From Fennellomyces sp. T-0311 (lineage: Eukaryota; Mucoromycota; Mucoromycetes; Mucorales; Lichtheimiaceae), in contig JALLLT010000001.1 of NCBI GenBank assembly GCA_025266875.1, positions 186,001 to 250,000 of the forward strand: 64,000 nucleotides of DNA, in the 5' to 3' direction. A model generated the notes under the pieces. The model worked only from the letters and a program-made list of their open reading frames with translations. It was not told where the DNA came from and did no database searches. This document shows positions 33,086 through 45,125 of the stretch, in pieces (positions within the stretch are counted from its first letter, which is position 1; the number at the start of each line of letters is the position of its first letter). The translations under genes and the position numbers were made by a program.

Positions 33086-36000
33086 GCACAGGGAGAAAAA
33101 CCTGTGTAATACTAGTTTAAGAAATGTGAAAGCAGGTTTAAAATATATTAACTCTAGAAATTAACTCTTTTTGCATGGTGAAAAACTGTTATAATGAAGT
33201 TAGTAGATTTATGTGACTATAGTTGTGAGTTTTTGTTAAGTTAATGTGGTTGACATTCACTAATTTTCAGTATATTTAACCACTATTTCACAGAGCTAAT
33301 ACCTCTCTAAAATTACAGTCTTCACTCGCTTACAGCAAGGTCTATATGGGGTTCCCATGGTTTAAAGAGAAATAGCTTTAAATATATTAATGGATACATA
33401 CTAATGAGCTTGGCTATATAACGTTTACTTTACAAGTACCCACAAGAAGCGATATTAGAATATATAGTATATCACTTGCATGGAGAAATGCAAGAAAAAA
33501 AAGTTGTACAGGCAAAGTAAACGCAGAACAGGCAGAAGTAATATATGTATCCAATGAAATACACAAGCGACATATTATTGTACATTTTTTAAATCTTCCT
33601 CCTTTCACCAAGTATGATGTCATCTCGCACCATCCCCTGGTATATGTAATAGTCTTTGTTCGTATTGTGCAAATACTGAAGCTTGTGTGCAGCGCAATCC
33701 AGATGCGTGATCTCTGTAACATGCAACCTTGTATCGTGACTTGTTCCAGACGGCACACCTCCACCGACAGAAGGCTTTGTATCCAGGTATACGTTTAACA
33801 GGCAAAGTATTCGTGTAGTCCCATTTTGAGTATGACGAAAGAAAAGCAAGGTATTTCCGAAATATGTTCCATAGCTGGTCACGTCTTGACTGTTATATCC
33901 CATATTTGCGTTCCTATCGACCGTTAAGCTTGCTTTTGCAAATGTTGTCACGGATTCCTCGTCATCTTCCGAAGCCATGCCTTTGAATAAATGCCCTCTA
34001 ACCTCTGCTTTTCGAGCAAAACGTATCCGGTTGTCCAAGCAACTATCGGTGATCGGGATTTTGTGCCTTGAATAATATGCAACAAGGAGCGCTTTCAGAC
34101 CCAATTTGGAAAACTGATCCAAACTACCGTTATATAGCTTTGATATTGTAATAGGAGCGTCACCAACAGTAACTGAGAGTGGATCTAGTAATACAGTGCT
34201 ATTAGTAAACATATTTTAGTCTTTTCATACTTGTGATGAGCACCTGCCTTTGTCTGAAGTAATATCGTCGACTTGTGCATCATCGTCAAACGTTTTTTGA
34301 TTTCGTTTGAAGTATGATTTGGTCTGTATTTGGTGGATTACGTTGGATGCGTTAGCGGCTGGCTTGCTGCGTGACTTGATTCGTGGCTTAACTACGCCAA
34401 TTTGGCGCTCCATTGTGCGTGTGCTATAAAGCCTGGGTGGGCCAAGCTGACGGATGATATCAGGAACATGAGATAAATAGTGCTGGCTAATCGTAAAAGC
34501 GTTGACTGGCATCTCATCACGAAGAAATCTATGCCATGTATTAACATGCCTATGCTCCGAATAAGTGCAAAAAATAAAGATAAGATATCACATAACGGCT
34601 TAAAGCCATCATACTAACCTTGTAATTTTCTGTATTTTTTCTTCACTGATTTGAAATTCCAATATAAGGCTTGCGGCGGACGAGAGCGCAAGAAGAGCTT
34701 CCTTGGATTTGTTAAATATATGTGGACTTTTCTTTGATTGTTTAGAATTGGATTGCTGAAAGTTTAGCTGCTCAATAACGTATGTTGGTATGATGTGCAG
34801 TATAAACATGATCCAGTCCACGCATCTTGCGAAATTTGGTTGCGAATGAATATCTATAATCAAAAATTTAGTTTGGTGCATTCTTCCATTTAATCACGCA
34901 AACGTATAAGAACTAGTATTACCTATTAATGCGCCTTCGAATGTTTTCGGCAAGTTGTTGTTTGCATTTGCCATTGCTTCGCCAATGTGTTTCAAATACT
35001 TTTTTTCCAAGACAAACGGTGAATTGCGATCTCCATATTTCCCAGAAAGCATATCCCACACCTGGTGTGCGATATTGTGTCCCAAGATATGGAACTCATC
35101 GTAACCAAAAAATTCTGGACCAGAAAATGCCGGAAAAGTTGTAAACGGTGTTCCCCTCTTAATACCGTATCCCTAATGATACGTTAAGATCAGATATTTG
35201 AACGGTTGTTTAAATTAATTCAAAGAACTAATGCACAATACCTCCTCTTTATCGCCAGTCTTTTTAGCTTTTTGAGCTTGATTTTTTTTATGCTTGACTT
35301 TTCGAAAATCGGATGCCTTGCGCCATTGCGGTTTTGATCGTTTCGAGTTTCCGGGAAAAAATATACCACCGTTTACCCCACGTACGCCTGCTATTAGACA
35401 TATTCGACAGCCGTATTTACTTGAGTGGCTATGACCAATAATGTCTCCTACTCCAGGTGTATCTCCACCAAATAAAAGAAGTTGAACTTTGGAGTGGTAC
35501 TTAGGCGTCCCGTCAATGTATATTATCATCCCATAACGTTCCAGGATTGAGAGCTCCTCCATCATTGGCCGTAAAAAACTATCCAGGTCTTTTGGTTTCT
35601 TTGGCCCAGGAAGCACAGCAAGTAACAAAACGTTCTCATTTTTATATCTATGCGAATTATTAGATTAGCATTACCCATAGCAAAGATTTTTTATAGACTA
35701 TGTTCATACCTTTCATTTAATGGTAAATTCACGATGACTCCGATAATCAGTGTTAGAGTATACCCTCGCCTTTTGAAAACATTAAATCCATCCATATATA
35801 ACCCGATGGTGATATCGTATAGGTTCGACATAAGATGATGAATTCGTTTGTATGAGTGTCCGTCATAAATATCGAAATAAGTGTAATCGCCGCTGTTTTC
35901 GGATAAGGCTCCTTCGCTGATTAAAGATGTTTGCTTCCAGCGATGTTCAATTAACGATCGAGTATAAGGTGTGCGAAAGTAAGTTGCCAGTTGATCAGCG

Positions 36001-37567
36001 ATTGGTAGTCGAAATGTTGTTGCTACGGGAATATCCTTGGATGATGACGCAGTGGACCCTGCGGTTTTCTTCTTTCGGAAGCGTGGGCCCTGGCACTCCG
36101 GGCATTCGGTAAGTTTTTTATCCTCTCCCGAGAACATGTAATGGTTCTCGCTACACCTGTGGTACTGGATCGGCTTTACCGGGTAAGCTTCTTGCATTGC
36201 TAGCTTTGCCTGGTGTAATGACAGTAACGGACTTCCGTCTAGTAGTTATAAGCATTTTAGTTGACCGACTTCATGATGATATCGAAAACCTTATTTTACA
36301 TAGAATACATACCAAACTGTGGATCCTTAATAAAATCATTGAACCATGAAATAAGGTGGCCCGATGAATTTTTATTAAAGGCGAACTCGTCCGTAAGCAA
36401 ATAAAACTCAATGCTTTTTTTTGTCGAATAGTCCATCTGATCATCTTCATTCGTATCCCAGTATATATGTATCGGCTCGTCTCTATATGGGAATGTAAGT
36501 TTACTGAAATAAAAGCTGGACTACATTGAGCCTTCGCTTGCCTTTTAAAATTCTCCTTTACGCTAAATGAACTATCATCAACATTTTCATCACTATCTTC
36601 CATTGCGCTTTGTTCAATACTGTCATCTGATTCACTGCTCGATTCCATTTCAGTAGTTGTGTACGTGGTTTCATCTTCTGGTGAGGCATCGGTGATATAT
36701 TGGTTTTCAATGTCAACTGTGATAAAAGAAGGTTATTTAAGCTATTATTACACATTTTGTCCGGTAAAATTTGAGTTACCAGTACTAACGGAGCCATCGT
36801 CTGATAAGGCGTTCACGCTCGGAGCTGACGGAATCGGCGTAGTACTTCTGGTCCAGGTCCTTCTCCGTTTTTTGTTTCTTTCCTTATAGCACTCTCGTTC
36901 ATGCTTTTGCCATGTCGCCTGGGGGACAGGTTCGTTACAATCTGGACAGCGTTTTAACGTCATTTAGTGAATAGGTGTGTGGTAAAAAAGAAAGAATAAG
37001 CAGTTTAAACAAGGTTTTCAAACAGGAAATGCGCTCCGGGAGTGTAGCTGCGCCCACTCTTCACCGAGTAAATAACAACTACGAAACAAATGTGCGTATA
37101 TAGTCATAAATAATAGGCGTAAACGAACCATATTAATGGTAGCGTTTATCGTTTTGTAGCAAGCAGTAGTACGCAAGCAAGTCAAACTTTTACCAAATTA
37201 TTTCACTACTGTGCTTTCGTCTATACTTGCATATAGATCATTACTATGCTTCCTTAAATTACGTACTCATCGAAGTAATAGATACTGACTTTTACATCGA
37301 TTACACCGGCAGCAAGTCTATATTTAGGCATGCTCGTGATTAGGGGTATTCAGTCGTAATAGTAAAAGTGTAAAACAACCAAAAAATTACTGTTTCAAGT
37401 CTAAATATCTATTTACGATCAGAGTTTATGCTTTTACTAGGAAAATCGTGGTGGAAGAGTAAAAAATTTCGTAAGAAATACCTTCGCTGTCTATTAAAAA
37501 AAAAAGAGGGTTTTGTTAACTTTTTTACGGTTTACGGAACAATTGAATAGCCCTATTGTTAATTTAA
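33086..37567 (-). mobile_element. tnp2 (CACTA/EnSpm-like) transposon
   Basis: The left edge is set by the broken LTR at 33085. It begins with a small inverted repeat, CACAGG...CCTGTG (33087-33106). The right edge is uncertain: a CACTA-type end appears at 37568 but belongs better to the next element. The single large gene reads leftwards, and 33107-33588 and 36964-37567 show no coding sequence. Confidence 0.5.
33589..36963 (-). CDS. tnp2-family transposase, multi-exon, apparently intact
   Basis: The gene starts at 36963 with a zinc-finger-like CPDCNEPVPQATWQKHERE and an acidic linker. Clear introns are 36717-36779 and about 36239-36312, 35650-35710, 35177-35246, 34857-34925, 34550-34617 and 34206-34250. 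One more junction near 36500-36530 is unclear. Landmarks in order are YHRCSENHYMFSG with CPECQGPRF, IADQLATYFRTPYTRSLIE, IGLYMDGFNVF (probable catalytic aspartate), VNLPLNERY, LPGPKKPKDLDSFLRP, YGCRICLI and VWDMLSGKYGDR. FTISQHYLSHVPDIIRQLG and STRTMERQIGVVKPRIKS follow. These fit Transposase_21 (tnp2) proteins of EnSpm/CACTA elements. Except for the unclear junction, all joins keep frame. Confidence 0.7.
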
Positions 37568-39594
37568 CACTAGGGGAAATTCTATCACCGCAAAACACTG
37601 CAAGGAACTGGAAAGACCAAATCACGGGAAAAGCCTTTTTTTGACAATTTCAGGACTTTGCAGTGTCTTGGGATATGTAGGGACTACCAGTGATTTCCCG
37701 TGTTTCTATAGTAATAGTAGATTATCTGGTGCTATACTGCGCTCACGTTATTACTTGACTAGAGTAAAACAGTTATTGTTCATATACAACGCATGACAAA
37801 GAGTGATTTTATTTATTTACATTGTTGGAAGACTACCTAAACTACTTCGTTAGCATTTCTTACATGAGTGTGATATAGACCGGCCTGACGTAGCAGGAGT
37901 ATTTGACTTTGATCCGTTTGCAATTGTCGAACACAACTTGGCATTTTCAATCGGTTTCAGTACTTGTTTCTTTCGTCGTGAGTTTGCAAGGCTGGTGTTC
38001 TTTCTTTTCTGTATCTGTTTGGTTGCTTCAACCTCAGTTTCCTTCTCCTGCGCCCTAAGGTCACGGCGTTCATTTTCCAAAATGCCCTAGTCAGCGACAC
38101 TATCATGAGTGATGCCTACCCTATTTTATACTCTCCACGTACCTGTCTTGGGAACTGTTCGTTACCCGCTTCGTCCATGACACGCTGGAAATCAGGCACG
38201 AGTTCTCCATATGAGATGGGGCGAAAAGCCTCCTGCTCTTCATCAGTACAGCTAGACTCACTGCTGTTTGTATCACCGTCTTCAGTGCTACTGCTGCTTC
38301 TGATCGACTCCACATCATCATCGCCTGTACTATCTTGGCTACTTGACTCGTCGTCGTCCGTTGTGCTGTTGTTAACACCACCTGCTGCTTCGTCCACATT
38401 GTAGTTATGAAATACTTGGCTCTCTTTAGTCGTAGTATCGGTGCTAGGAGAGCTATGGCTTCACGGTCAGAAAATACAGATGTGTATGAGGAAAAAAAAA
38501 CCTTTGCGAATCTTCATGGTACTCCACTTGAGAGAGAATTTCAGGCTCTAGTACATGTTTAGCGTATGAATTTGTTCATTCCTAAAACACAGCAGTTACC
38601 TTCAGTGCTATGGCATGGATTTCGTACTAGCTTTTCTGGCGTTGCCCTGTTCAACGTTTTGCCAATGCTTACCAAGACAACCAAGGGCTGCCCAATGACC
38701 GACACAGTATCGAAAAGGTGCAAGTGAATCAACCTCTTCCTCTAATTTGAGCGCCATAGCAAGATGTTTAACCTTCACCGATCTGTTGCCCCACTTGATC
38801 GTGTCACTGAAGCCATATGTAACCTTGAAGAAGAGAAGGACAGCTTGATGTATCTTTTTCATCTTTTCGACTCTCGAGTCAATTTCTTCTTCGGCTAATG
38901 TTGGTAGGCTTTCGTGTTCTCTATCACGTCTGATAAGATCTTTAAGCGATGACCATGAGAACTTGACAAGACGATCTTCGTCACGATTTTTCTGCTGGTT
39001 GAACCTCTTTTCCTTCGGATGCTTGATGCATCGAGCATCTGTGTCAGATGCACTTCCCACAATAACTTGACTGGCTATGTTGCTACTCAACGAATTTGCT
39101 CGGTCCTTTCAAGTACATTGACTAATCTCCTGTCGAGAGCGGTTTGATCTTGCACTGATTCCTTTAATTCAGCCAGTTGATTGCTAATTGCATTCAATTT
39201 TTCCTCTTGAATGCGTCAAGGCGTAGAACAGCAATTGCTAGTTCTGTGTTGGTGGACTCGCGGTCAGTAGCAGCCATGTTTTTTTGGAAAACAAAGGAAG
39301 CCAAAAAAAATTTTTAGTCACTTTGTCATCATCCTAGCAATCTAAATTGGTGATACTGGTTGCATGAACAGTGGTTTCCCGGGGTTACCAGTACTCTTAA
39401 ACCAACCGCCTGGTAGACCTGGATTCCTTTGAATGATAGCCATGTAAAGACTTCTACTGTATTATTTCAGGTCAGTAGACTACTTCCCGCTGTAAATGTA
39501 GTTACGAGGATTTTCAGTTGCATGACGGGATTTTCAGTGAAAAGGGATAATTTTGAGGAACTCAGTGTTTTCCCGGGTTTATTTTTCCGTAGTG
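37568..39594 (-). mobile_element. CACTA-like element, probably non-autonomous
   Basis: The left end reads CACTAGGGGAAATTC and the right end, on the minus strand, CACTACGGAAAAATAAACC. Both share the subterminal AAAACACTG. Several gtttcccggg-type and cactgcaagg-type repeats lie near the ends (37592-37716 and 39370-39575). The flanking 3 bp (TAA and GAC) do not match, so a later rearrangement or a wrong left boundary is possible. Confidence 0.45.
37850..39276 (-). pseudogene. Second CACTA ORF: coiled-coil and acidic protein, degenerate
   Basis: Reading from ATG 39276 there is MAATDRESTNTELAIAV, then a helical stretch in another frame (LNAISNQLAELKESVQ, ALDRRLVNVLERTEQIR). Next comes 39090-38608 with SWSSLKDLIRRDREHES, an acidic serine-rich stretch (38397-38116) and a basic tail (38080-37850, KRKNTSLANSRRKKQ). 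At least one frame change at about 39215 is not explained by an intron. The layout recalls the TNPA-type DNA-binding partner in CACTA elements, but the match is only general. Confidence 0.4.
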
Positions 39595-41467
39595 GACCCA
39601 CCGGGTGGGTCAGATTCTTGGCCTTCTTTAACGGCTTTTAACATGTTTTTTGCTTGCCTATCAGCAGTAGTATCAAAGAGTGGCAGTTGGCTTTTAGTAC
39701 ATTTGAGAGGACTGTAGGCGTTGAACAGGTCTTCAATAACTAGGTACTGTTTTTCTGGTAAAGGGATTATTCGCTTCACTCTTTTGAAAAACCAGCTAGA
39801 TTTTTTAGCCAGTATTTTGTTTCCATCAAGTGCTTTTGGGCTCCACTGATTCTTCTGCAAGCTTTGGCCATTTTCGAGATAAATGAATAGGACATCACGA
39901 TACCGTCTAAAGAATCCCAGCATGGAGACCATGACGCTTATATACTTTGATTTGATCCGTAAGGTGGAAAGCGTCTTTAAGAATTCTCGTTTGCAATATA
40001 TCATTGTACTCTTGTTCGTACCATTGTCACCACTAACACTAGAGATGGTGACGTTATTTACCCTTATCACAATTCGTTGAGCCACGGTTGGCTTTGTTTT
40101 CCAATAGCCGTTTTTTGGTCGTTTATAATGATATCATAAGCCAACTCTCTTTTATCAATGGATCACGAATGGAGATAGTGGTGCCTGGCTCTAGTAGTCC
40201 TCGTATCATTTATCCGCTCATTACTGCACTGGTTATGCGACCTCGGTCTTTGCAGTAAGTGCCCAATTCAACATCCAACTCCGAAGTTCTTTATCCTGCG
40301 AAATCGCTATCGACCCACACATTGATTTTTAACACGAGTTCGCTACGCAGAAACGAAGCTAAAGAAGACGACATGGCACATAGCTTTGCGAGATGAAAAA
40401 TATAAGCAGCATTGTCGATGGCAATTTGGACAGCGGCAACCTTTCCTGTCCGTCTACCAGTGAAGGTCCATTCACAATCAGAACCAATGTTAAAAAAAAC
40501 CTTTCTGTTTCAATACTTCTCCATGAAGCATCATTGTCAGCAAATCAATCAACGGTCGAATATGATCCATCAACGCGTTGTAGACCGCTCTGAGGTAGCT
40601 GGCAGAGAGTAAATAGGTATTGCTTGTCAGAAAAACTGGAGAAGTCTCGCACCGATGTTGACTGAAAATGCTGCAGGACAGGTGGCATGGATTTGCAACG
40701 TTCATCGACTGTGCTCAGATATTGGAGTTCGAGTCGTGCATGCTTTAGCCGGTGTAGTTCGTGCAAACCGTTTCGACCAACAGAATTTTGCGCGCTTGGT
40801 CTTAGAAGATCAGCAAGCTTCAACGGCACAACACTACGATGGGTAAGATGCGCAGGGGATTCAGCCAAGAGTTCAGGTGGTGATCCTTGTTGCAGCCCTT
40901 TTGCTTCTTCTCATCGAAGTCACTTACCCTCTTGTTATGAGAAACATAGCGCATTGACATCAGGTGACCGAATTAAATTGACGTTACAGAACGCTATTAG
41001 CAATAAAAGTGTGTACCTGGTGAGATCGGCCACGCGACGTGCATATGGCGTTTTGTAGTATCCTTTTGTACGTAGATTGATTTTACATTCTGGGCAGCCA
41101 AGACCTTTGTGGATCAAAATATGCGATATCCACAGGAACACCCGAGGGAGGTACCAAGTCGTTCAATCCAGTTTCTTTCTGAGTGCGAAAAAGGGCGTTG
41201 ACGGTAGATCTGCTTGGATTTTGGACAGATATTTGGATATAGGGCTATGTTTTCGTGCAGCATCCGGGTCGGTACTGACGTCTTCATCTTCGTCTTCATC
41301 ATTCTCGTCGTCGCTTTCTCCATGATGATCCTCGACGGCTTTGCAGAACTAGGCTCCTCCATATCAGGCAACCCTATTGTCTCCGATTAGATATTCATCC
41401 CTCCGTCTTCGTCAACATTAGCCTCTTCCTCGGCGGTGGAGTTGTCTTTTGCGTTTGCAGGCCTCAT
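39595..41467 (-). pseudogene. R gene, copy 3: zinc-ribbon plus 3'-5' exonuclease-like domain
   Basis: The start is at 41467 (acidic leader) and CPECKINLRTKGYYKTPYAR lies near 41085-41030. LTHRSVVPLKLADLL, LHELHRL and YLRAVYNALMDHIRPLIDLL follow, then HGEVLKQKGFF and a stop near 40490. Next to it, 40487-40290 encodes GSDCEWTFTGRRTGKVAAVQ and, further on, VLKINVWVDSDFA. These fit Exo I (DxE) and Exo II of DEDD 3'-5' exonucleases of the RNase D/WRN type. The frame then breaks, but 40085-39579 continues with FNAYSPLKCTKSQLP and AVKEGQESDPPG. A deletion between GEVLK and the exonuclease is likely, because related proteins have more sequence there. The CACTA element ends the gene. Confidence 0.5.
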
Positions 41468-42610
41468 ATCCTTATCCGCAGTTTCCTATCACTATTGCAC
41501 GTTTAGCACTTGCACCTCGTTTTACACAGATTCTATTCCAAAAGCCTACCCTAGAATCACTCCCGTCCTCAGAATGTTCGTTTACTGCAATCTCCAGTGA
41601 TGCCTGATTATGCTCTGATTCCTGAGGTGCCATACAACGCAACAATTATATAAGCGACTGGCCCTTCAGCCCAACAAGCGACATCTTTACATGACCATTA
41701 CTACTGCCAGCATTTTGCTCAACATCCATCACTTTGTCAGCGTCCTCAGCCTATGTATCATCATGGATATTCTAAAGACTTTTAAATTAGTAAACTTACA
41801 ACAGTGCTGCGTATTGTCTTTACAATTTGGTCATTGCCGTTAAAGACCTCTTGCTAATTACGCCGCAAGAAAAAATGCTTTCGAAATTGCCGATGACCAG
41901 CAGACATCAACAGCTGTTTCTTTGTTCTTCGCTCTTTGAGGTCGTCTTCGATGTTTGTCCATGTTGGATGCGATCGGTGAAGAAGAAAAAGAAACAGCTT
42001 TCAGGAACACAGCGTATATGCAGTCCGACTTTTGTGTGCCGATTCAAGCGAAGGAACACAATGCCGACTTGAACAACAAAAAAAAGCCTTAATCCATCAG
42101 TATACCCTGTATAGAGCAGAGCGCACAAGTAGATGGTCTCTTCCAAAGTGACTGAAACAATATAACAGCACAACAGTGGATACATTGAGCGAGGTGTACA
42201 GCGAAATATCCGGCCATGCAATGTTAATGACCGGTCTAGTCAAGCAACACGATAGCCAAAACAAGGTGACCAAAAAATAAGCCACGGTCAACTCACACAT
42301 CCCACATGGAGTAGGATATATGAGCTGGCCGTGGCGTCAGCAAAGAATTAAGTCAATATGTCAATGCGTATGCACGTCAAGTGAGATTTAGTCTCGGTAA
42401 TGAAAAGCACCACCTTTAATTTAAGCTGTATATACAGAGCACATGGACTATGTACGATCATTGTTTGAGAAAATTCGCAACATATGGCTCCTATAGACAG
42501 CAACAAGCAATACGATCGATAAAAGTCCTGTCAAATTCAGGCCTTACGAGGCTATAACACAACTGGTAGAAGCGAGGTGCTGCATGGCATTCGAAAAATA
42601 TGGATCATAT

Positions 42611-42884
42611 TGTCGTGGCTGACATGATAATTCAGAAAAACGAGAAATCGGATAGAAGTAATCAGGGCATATATCCCTTAGTGCGAGTCTAAAGAGAGGA
42701 CCGACACACTAAAGAAATATCTGATGAAAGAAGGGCTAGAATATCGTAGTAAGCGATGATCCGAACAGACCAGTATAAATAGAGTACTATCATAGAATAT
42801 CAAAACGACAAATCTTATAACAGAGGTCTATTCCGGTCTCAGCGACTTTCGATTGTTATAAGTTTTTACCCTTCTTTTATCACA
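42611..42884 (+). repeat. Solo LTR, family 4, with target duplication CATAT
   Basis: The 274-bp insert starts TGTCGTGGCTG and ends TTTTATCACA. It is flanked by CATAT at 42606-42610 and 42885-42889. The other R copies have a single catat here (near 3361 and 22975). It has a TATA-like gtataaatag near 42773. Confidence 0.88.
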
Positions 42885-43064
42885 CATATAAAGTAGCAAC
42901 TACTACCTGCAACTACTCTTCTGCGGGACCATATGCTTTCAGGGTCACCATCAATCCTTAATTTTGTATTTTATGTCAAGCTTTTATGCATATTTGATAT
43001 TCTGAAAAGCATATCCTTGATTTTATATGAAGGATTTACAGAATTTGTGTCTTTAGAAAGAATA

Positions 43065-43435
43065 CATGTAAGAGTTGCACTATACATATTGCCTATATGA
43101 TATGCCATTGTGTTAATGAATAGCAAGTGTTACTTTACTTTATAGATCTCATCGGCTATGTATAGGACCTTTGCAGATGAGTAGAATATATATATAATGA
43201 TAAAGAACCTTGTTAGTACTGAATTGCAGAAGATATATGAGTTCAAGGAGAGAGATGGCGTTGCATTGTTATGTCCTGACATACCAGTCATCTATTGTCT
43301 ACATGTCTTTCCATCTCAGCCTTTGTTACATCGGTTTCTTTATTTTGACATTAACAACTGTACAGTTAGCGATTACGCTATTTGCTCTTGCATGTGTGTT
43401 GTGAGGTTGATATAATAGTGAGGTGTGTGGTATCG
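43065..43435. other. No recognisable feature
   Basis: AT-rich sequence; a 72-residue ORF at 43197-43415 overlaps another frame of similar length and looks random. Confidence 0.4.
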
Positions 43436-43819
43436 CTCAATTGGAAAGCTTCAAATGACGAGACCAAAAATAAGATGATGTTTTATTGAGAAAAACTACA
43501 CTCTATTTATAATGATGATGAGTCGGGACGGAGAAGGTGAATGCTTTTCTATCAGAGCCGAATCCGTGTTATTACCATAATCCCTAATGACCATACTGCC
43601 TTATTACAAAGGAGCAGATAATCATGCAGAGACTGAGTTAACGTGAATGGTCCTTCTTGAAGTCTGAACCCAGATCAAGGTCTCACTGACACACAAGCCA
43701 GTGAACAGGCCAATAGATAACTGTGCGGTTGTTGATGTCGAAATAAAGGAATGGATGTAACAAAGGCTGAGATGGAAAGGTCTGTAGACAATGGATGACA
43801 GGTATGTCAGGATACGACA
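43436..43819 (+). repeat. Solo LTR, family 1, with near-perfect target duplication
   Basis: The 384-bp LTR starts TGTGGTATCGC and ends GGATACGACA. It is flanked by AGGTG (43431-43435) and AGATG (43820-43824). It belongs to the same subfamily as the truncated copy at 32904. Confidence 0.8.
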
Positions 43820-43845
43820 AGATGAGATAATAAAGACGAATCCTT

Positions 43846-44844
43846 TGTATGATATTTAATAATAAAAAGAGGCAGATAAGTGACGAGACTTAAATAATAA
43901 CTGACTTATTTTGTATGTCGAATCATCACTTTAAATAATAAAAGCTTATTCTCGAGGGGTTGGATCATTAACATGGTTGTAAGGCACATGATGTAATGGT
44001 GTGTCCATTACAGACATTATCCAACCTGCAACCCAGTTGATTGCCATGCAGTATCCATATACTGTATTGATAGACATAGCATGCAACAACTCATATGGCA
44101 CATGGTTGGATAAGGCTATTAGGATTACATATAGCTTAAATAGAATTTGTAGATTGTAGATTATAGATGCCTTAGCTATTACCCCCTAATATCTAAAATA
44201 TATATAAAGCAGGATTCTGGATACAGGAATCTTCATCGTTTATACTCTCATATAACCGATTCCACCTTCAGGTCATTATCGTAACATTGTCTGACTCACA
44301 GTGTGATATTCAACAATAAGAAGAGGCAGGTAAGTGACGAGACTCAAGTAATAACTGATTTATTTCGTATGTTGAATCATCACTTTAAATAATAAAAGCT
44401 TATTCTCGAGGGGTTGGATCATTGACATGGTTGTAAGGCACATGAACCGCTGTGGTAACCAGGGTTATGTGGGTTTCACTAAGATAGGCAAGGTTATTAC
44501 GATGAACGCATGTCAAGACAGGGATGTGGCTGTAGATCGGAAAATTAAAGTAACCCGTTGTCAATAAGCAAACAAGGGTAAATGATGCATCAGCAATAAC
44601 CATGTTGTGGATACAACACACAGCAACGCACATGATTGTAAGTATCCTATGGTCTGCACTGTTATATATGAGCTGCTGTGGTAACCAGGGTTGTGTATGT
44701 TTCATTAAGATATGAAAGGTTATTATGATGAACACATATCAAGAAAGAGATGTAGCTGTAGATTGGAAAATTAAGATAACTTGCCGCCAATAAGCAAACA
44801 ACAGTAAGTGATGCATAAGCTATAATCATGTTGTGGATACAACA
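43846..44844 (-). repeat. LTR family 2, split by nested insertions
   Basis: The outer LTR is in two parts, 43846-43991 and 44667-44844, which together match the LTR at 44302-44618. The insert at 43992-44666 starts TGTAATGG and is flanked by catga and tatga, so it may itself be a solo LTR. A further family 2 LTR lies inside that insert. Confidence 0.6.
44302..44618 (-). repeat. Solo LTR, family 2, with target duplication CACAG
   Basis: The 317-bp LTR reads on the minus strand from TGTTGTATCC to TTGAATATCACA. It is flanked by CACAG at 44297-44301 and at 44619-44623. Another copy of equal length is at 58466-58782. Confidence 0.88.
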
Positions 44845-45125
44845 TATGTTTCAGATAAACTTGATAAGTTCTTTGATGTCCTAATCTAAATCAAAGTGGA
44901 TGACATACGGTTGGTGCCATTAAAAGAATGAATAGAATGGATGTGTCTAAGACTGAATTAAGAAGGCACTCTCTATGGGAAGGCATAAGATACGACAATT
45001 ATCTGATAGGAAATGCCTTCTACTATTATCATCTATAGTTGTTTCACTACAAAGTAAAAACAGAAACTATAATAAAAGTATACAATAGTGTATATCGCAT
45101 CTCATTGGGTGCAAAAAGTACTTAA
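44845..45125. other. No recognisable feature
   Basis: AT-rich spacer between nested LTRs and the tRNA-linked duplication. Confidence 0.4.

Larger units (their letters stand above)
39595..43064 (-). mobile_element. Repeat element R, copy 3
   Basis: From 40530 to 43064 this matches R copies 1 and 2. At 39595-40529 it carries more of the R gene than either of them. It is broken on the left by the CACTA-like element and contains a solo LTR at 42611-42884. The part 41640-43064 is the non-coding upstream region. Confidence 0.65.

Noticed and set aside
38105..38404. Plus-strand serine/leucine-rich ORF
   Set aside because: It is the complement of the acidic, serine-rich stretch of the minus-strand CACTA protein.
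33086..39594. One large CACTA element carrying both the tnp2 gene and the acidic ORF
   Set aside because: The end at 37568 pairs better with 39594 than 33086 does, so two adjacent elements are preferred, though the single-element reading cannot be excluded.
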